From the NCBI GenBank assembly GCA_965263165.1, contig OZ253584.1, positions 62,001 through 126,000 on the forward strand: a stretch of 64,000 nt of DNA, written 5' to 3'. The stretch comes from SAR202-VII-2 sp965263165 (lineage in GTDB: Bacteria > Chloroflexota > Dehalococcoidia > Lucifugimonadales > SAR202-VII-2). Shown in pieces: positions 60,693 to 64,000 of the stretch. Numbering within the stretch: the stretch's first letter is position 1; every line of letters starts with the position of its first letter. The notes below the pieces were generated by a model, which saw only the letters and a list, made by a program, of their open reading frames with translations, was not told where the DNA came from and made no database searches. The position numbers and the translations under genes were made by a program.

Positions 60693-62756
60693 TTAGTTTG
60701 TTCTCACCGGCTCCGGCGAAAATGCTCCTTGCGTCCGCTGCCCAATGCGCCTTCGATACCGACCCAGGGCCATGAGAGGAAAGTAGTTCCTGTACATATG
60801 ATAGTTAATCATGAACCCCGCGGATAGCTCTTCCCCTTGGAAGTTGCGTTCCCCCTCCTGAGGCAGGCGGTCCGGCTGGTCGCCGATACCGTACCCCGGA
60901 AAGCCGCAGCCGGTAAAGTAAGGCTCGTCCCAGGCGCCATCGTCCTTCTGGGTTTCCGCCAGGAACGCAGCGCCCCGCTCCATCGCCGGGTGCTCGCTCA
61001 ACCCGGCGGCCAACAAGGCCATCAGCGCCCACCCCGTCTGGGAGGGCGTGCTCTCTCCCACCCCTCGCAGCCGAGGGTCAACATAGGAGGCGCAGGTCTC
61101 GCCCCAGCCCCCATCGTCGTTCTGGTGGGCCAACAGCCACTCCACGGCGCGCCGCACCGCCGGTTGCGACATGTCCTCCCCTAGAGCCTCCAGGGCCGGC
61201 AGCACCGCCCCACAACCGTAGAGGCAGTTGACTCCCCAGCGGCCAAACCACGAGCCGTCGTCCTCCTGGCGAGCCAAGATGAACTCCAGCCCGCGGCGCA
61301 CAGCCGGGTGCTCCCGGGTATATCCCAAGCGTCCTAGCATCTCCAGGACGTGCGCCGTCACGTCCACGCTGGGCGGGTCCAGGACCTCCCCAAAGTCGGC
61401 AAAGGGGATTTTGGCCACCAGCTTGGCGTCGTTGTCCTTGTCGAAGGCAGCCCACCCTCCATTGCTGCTCTGCATCGCCAGGGTCCATTCGACCCCGCGG
61501 CGGACCGCCGCCCGGCGCTGCTCTTCCTCCTCCTCCGGCAACCGGCACAGGTCCAACCCAATCAGGATGACCGCCGTGTCGTCCACGTCCGGGTACAGGT
61601 CGTTCTCGAACTCGAAGGCCCAGCCGCTTGGCTCCACGCCCTTCACCTTCTTAGCCCAGTCGCCAGGGACCCGTATCTCTTCCTTGAGGAGATAGCGGCA
61701 GGCCTCTTGGAGCGCCGGATGGTCGGGCGGCATGTCCGAATCCAGCATCGCCATCAATGCCAGGCACGTGTCCCACACCGGCGACACGCAGGCCTGCACC
61801 CGCAGAGCCGACCCATCCTGGTACTCAAAGCTCCAATTGTCCTTGAAGCCCTCTACCCCCAGCTTCATCACCGGATGCTCCAAGTCATAGCCCCGGTGCT
61901 TCAGCGCCAACAGCGCGTAGACCCACGGCGGCTGAATGCCGCCCCAGCTTCCGTCCGCCTCCTGATGCTCCACAATCCACCGCTCCGCCCGGCGCCGGGA
62001 CAGCTCCCGCAGCGGATGGAACGGCAGCTTGTTGTAAAACTGCACAGCCTTATCGGCGGCCAGGAATGCGCTCTCCAGACTGAGAAGTCCTCCGCGCCGG
62101 GGCAGGGAGTATTTCACGCTTTCCCGCGGCTCGGGATATAGCTCGTCGATGCCCATCTCGTCTGGGATCAGATAGACCGGGCGGTCTGTCAGCAGGATGA
62201 GCATGGGAACAATTGTGGCCCGCGCCCAGGAGGAAAAGCTGTAGATATTGAACGGCGCCCAGGAGGGCAGCAACATCAGCTCCGGCGGCATCGCCGGCGT
62301 CCCATCCCAGTCCCACTGCCCAAACAGGGCCAGCCATATCTTGGTGAAGACTCGGACGTTCGGTACTCCGCCCCTTGAAAGGATGAATTCCTTGGCCCGG
62401 ACCATCGCCGGCTCGTCCGCTCGGTCGCCGGCCAGCTTCAGGGCAAAGTAGCACTCCACCGAGGTCGAAAGGTCTCCCGACGCCCCGAAGTACATCCGCC
62501 AGGACCCATCCTCTCGTTGACGATTCCGAATGTCCTGGGCAATTTTGCGCCACCGCTCCTCTTCCACGTCCCCCAGAAGGTAGGAGAGCATCAGGTGCTC
62601 CGCTTCCATGGTGGGGTTGGACTCCAACTCCCCCCACCAGTACCCTTCCGGGTACTGGACGCGCAGGAAGTACTCCTGCGAGCGGTTGATCGTCGAGCTC
62701 AGCCGCTCGGGCAGGCCCTTCGATATGGATGGCATCTTCCTCTCTCGCATGCTCAT
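60693..62756 (-). CDS. shc: Squalene-hopene cyclase
   Basis: Cyclises squalene to hopene and diplopterol at the membrane. The 687-residue protein has the catalytic DVDD motif at about 390-393 (LYPDVDDTAV) and several QW motifs, for example QREDGSW, QEADGSWGG, QSSNGGWAA, QEDDGSW, QNDDGGWGE and QKDDGAWDE. Length fits the family. It starts 6 bp after the hpnA stop and is separated from yjbQ by 89 bp with no gene. Confidence 0.95.
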   Translation of the reverse strand: MSMRERKMPSISKGLPERLSSTINRSQEYFLRVQYPEGYWWGELESNPTMEAEHLMLSYLLGDVEEERWRKIAQDIRNRQREDGSWRMYFGASGDLSTSVECYFALKLAGDRADEPAMVRAKEFILSRGGVPNVRVFTKIWLALFGQWDWDGTPAMPPELMLLPSWAPFNIYSFSSWARATIVPMLILLTDRPVYLIPDEMGIDELYPEPRESVKYSLPRRGGLLSLESAFLAADKAVQFYNKLPFHPLRELSRRRAERWIVEHQEADGSWGGIQPPWVYALLALKHRGYDLEHPVMKLGVEGFKDNWSFEYQDGSALRVQACVSPVWDTCLALMAMLDSDMPPDHPALQEACRYLLKEEIRVPGDWAKKVKGVEPSGWAFEFENDLYPDVDDTAVILIGLDLCRLPEEEEEQRRAAVRRGVEWTLAMQSSNGGWAAFDKDNDAKLVAKIPFADFGEVLDPPSVDVTAHVLEMLGRLGYTREHPAVRRGLEFILARQEDDGSWFGRWGVNCLYGCGAVLPALEALGEDMSQPAVRRAVEWLLAHQNDDGGWGETCASYVDPRLRGVGESTPSQTGWALMALLAAGLSEHPAMERGAAFLAETQKDDGAWDEPYFTGCGFPGYGIGDQPDRLPQEGERNFQGEELSAGFMINYHMYRNYFPLMALGRYRRRIGQRTQGAFSPEPVRTN

Positions 62757-62762
62757 AGCCCC

Positions 62763-63788
62763 CTACAGCATCTGCGTGACTTTGCGGTTCTCCAGCCAGG
62801 GCAGGCTCTCCACGTAGCCGTTGCCCGCAAACCAGGCCACTGATCTCTCAAATGCTTCCTCAATGGACGACTGTGGCAAACCAAGCTCTTCAACGGCCTT
62901 GGAAGCATCCGCGTAGGCATACTTTCGAGCCGTCTTGACTCCCTCCAAAGGTATCTCCGGCGCCCGCCTCAGAAGGTAACCCTCTATCCACGTGTCCAGA
63001 TAGCTGAGCGCGAGGGCCACCGGTACGGGAATCTTCAACCTTGGCGGCCTCTTCCCGGCGATCTTCGCCAGCAGGTCGAAGGCCTCCTTCAAGGTCATGT
63101 TGCGATTGCCCAAGATGTACCGCTCCCCCGACCTGCCCTTCTCCCACGCAAGCAGGTGTCCCTGGGCCACGTCCTCCACGTCCACCACGTTCAGGCCCGT
63201 GTCCACGTACGCAGGCAGCCGCCCGCTCAGAAAATCCACGATGACCTTCCCCGTGGGAGTCGGCTTGACGTCTCCCGCGCCGATCGGGAAGGTGGGGTTC
63301 ACGATCACCACGTCCAGGCCCTGCCTGAAGAAGTCCCGCGCCACCTCCTCCGCTTCCCACTTCGACCGCTTGTAGGGGCCCGATAGCCGCTTAGGCTCTG
63401 GGAACCATGTCTCGTCGGCAACCTCTCGCCCGTTGGTCTGAGCCACCGCGGCCACGCTCGACGTGTGCACAACCCGCCGTACCCCCATGTCCCCGGCGGC
63501 CTGAAGGACATTCCGCGTGCCCTCCACGTTGACCTGCCGGATGACCTCGGCCTTCACCGTTAGGGAATAGAGGCCGGCGACGTGGAACACCGCGTCGCAT
63601 TCCGTCATTGCCTCTCGCAACGACCCCTCGTCCAGCAGGTCCCCGCGGACCTCCTCGACCTCGACGTCGCCTGCGTTCAGGGCGCCGCCGCTCCGCACGA
63701 GGGCCCGGACTTCAACGCCCGCCTCAACCAGGGCACGGGCCACCGCGCCCCCAACGAAACCCGTCGCCCCTGTGACAAGCGCCCTCAT
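62763..63788 (-). CDS. hpnA: Hopanoid-associated sugar epimerase
   Basis: A 341-residue extended SDR with VTGATGFVGGAVARALVE, VFHVAGLYSL (typical of HpnA) and YKRSKWEAE with the YxxxK pair. The ATG at 63788 starts MRALVTG and overlaps the stop of the upstream gene (ATGA), so it is coupled to it. HpnA-type proteins are thought to act in making the polar side chain of extended hopanoids. Confidence 0.9.
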   Translation of the reverse strand: MRALVTGATGFVGGAVARALVEAGVEVRALVRSGGALNAGDVEVEEVRGDLLDEGSLREAMTECDAVFHVAGLYSLTVKAEVIRQVNVEGTRNVLQAAGDMGVRRVVHTSSVAAVAQTNGREVADETWFPEPKRLSGPYKRSKWEAEEVARDFFRQGLDVVIVNPTFPIGAGDVKPTPTGKVIVDFLSGRLPAYVDTGLNVVDVEDVAQGHLLAWEKGRSGERYILGNRNMTLKEAFDLLAKIAGKRPPRLKIPVPVALALSYLDTWIEGYLLRRAPEIPLEGVKTARKYAYADASKAVEELGLPQSSIEEAFERSVAWFAGNGYVESLPWLENRKVTQML

Positions 63789-64000
63789 GGCGTCACCCCT
63801 GCACTGGCGGCCAGCGCGGGCAGGACGACCCCGGCGCCCCTCTTCAGGGAGCGCCGCGCCTTTCGGGAAGCGAGCCCAAGTCGCACCAGGTTCGGAATCC
63901 CCGATGGCGTCGTCAGCGCATATCCCAGGGCGGGGAGAACCCAATCCCGGACTCCCCGTCCCTCCTTGCCCGCCACGAAGGGAGGCAGCGCCCTGTCAAC
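63785..64000 (-). CDS. C-terminal end of an unidentified protein (runs off the right edge)
   Basis: The last 71 residues of a protein whose start is outside the window. It reads FVAGKEGRGVRDWVLPALGY, then TPSGIPNLVRLGLASRKARR, with a hydrophobic C-terminus. Its stop overlaps the hpnA start, so it is in the hopanoid operon. The fragment is too short to tell whether it is a desaturase, prenyltransferase or other hpn gene. Confidence 0.6.
   Translation of the reverse strand, partial: VDRALPPFVAGKEGRGVRDWVLPALGYALTTPSGIPNLVRLGLASRKARRSLKRGAGVVLPALAASAGVTP

Noticed and set aside
63785..64000. HpnE (hydroxysqualene dehydroxylase) C-terminus
   Set aside because: The fragment lacks the C-terminal FAD-binding motif expected for HpnE, so the gene was left unnamed.

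Overview
The window is GC-rich bacterial chromosome and most resembles Chloroflexota of the SAR202/Dehalococcoidia type. The reasons are an 11-gene complex I lacking nuoE/F/G, a hopanoid cluster, many lipoproteins with Pro/Thr-rich linkers, and tandemly duplicated medium-chain dehydrogenases and hydantoinase-B proteins. This placement is inferred from gene content, not from a phylogeny.

Layout. (1) 1-3.9 kb: the start of a lipoprotein gene at the left edge, then sdhA-sdhB-sdhE. This is a non-classical (type E, Sulfolobus-like) succinate dehydrogenase with an extra cysteine in SdhB and a CCG-domain third subunit. (2) 4.2-7.1 kb, minus strand: class III aminotransferase, NUDIX hydrolase, NAD kinase. 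(3) 7.2-18.1 kb, minus strand: nuoABCDHIJK-x-LMN with a clear promoter. (4) 18.3-27.9 kb: an unknown protein, a CinA-like protein, amt-PII, a membrane protein, an SDR, hisS, an alpha/beta hydrolase, prfA-prmC and tag. (5) 28-42 kb: a giant M16 lipoprotein, a cupin protein, tRNA-Leu, and a catabolic cluster of an epimerase, two MDR dehydrogenases, a dienelactone hydrolase, two HyuB and two GlcG-like proteins. (6) 42-54.4 kb: an accessory region with a reverse transcriptase, GC-rich palindromic repeats, three copies of a promoter-driven structured element, a ferredoxin reductase, a cytochrome c lipoprotein, a triple-sensor lipoprotein, a Septu-like ATPase/HNH pair, and a DUF3179 lipoprotein with an in-frame UGA. 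(7) 54.5-58.1 kb, minus strand: M1 peptidase, DUF1697 protein and a lipoprotein of unknown function. (8) 58.3-64 kb, minus strand: a hopanoid operon (hpnA-shc-yjbQ-hpnC-hpnD in transcription order) entered by a partial gene from the right edge.

How it works together. SDH and complex I feed the quinone pool. Amt and PII handle ammonium. HpnC/HpnD, squalene-hopene cyclase and HpnA make and modify membrane hopanoids. The reverse transcriptase and the Septu-like pair suggest a defence island.

The two most unusual observations are these. First, the DUF3179 gene has UGA at the first position of its CxxC motif, followed by a hairpin that fits the bacterial SECIS rules, so it may be a new selenoprotein. 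Second, three copies of a structured element (44.66-45.0, 45.27-45.6 and 52.32-52.66 kb) share a sigma70-type promoter, conserved helices and a tail of TAACG/TTACG repeats with a period of about 10.5 bp. It looks like an undescribed multicopy RNA or small mobile element.
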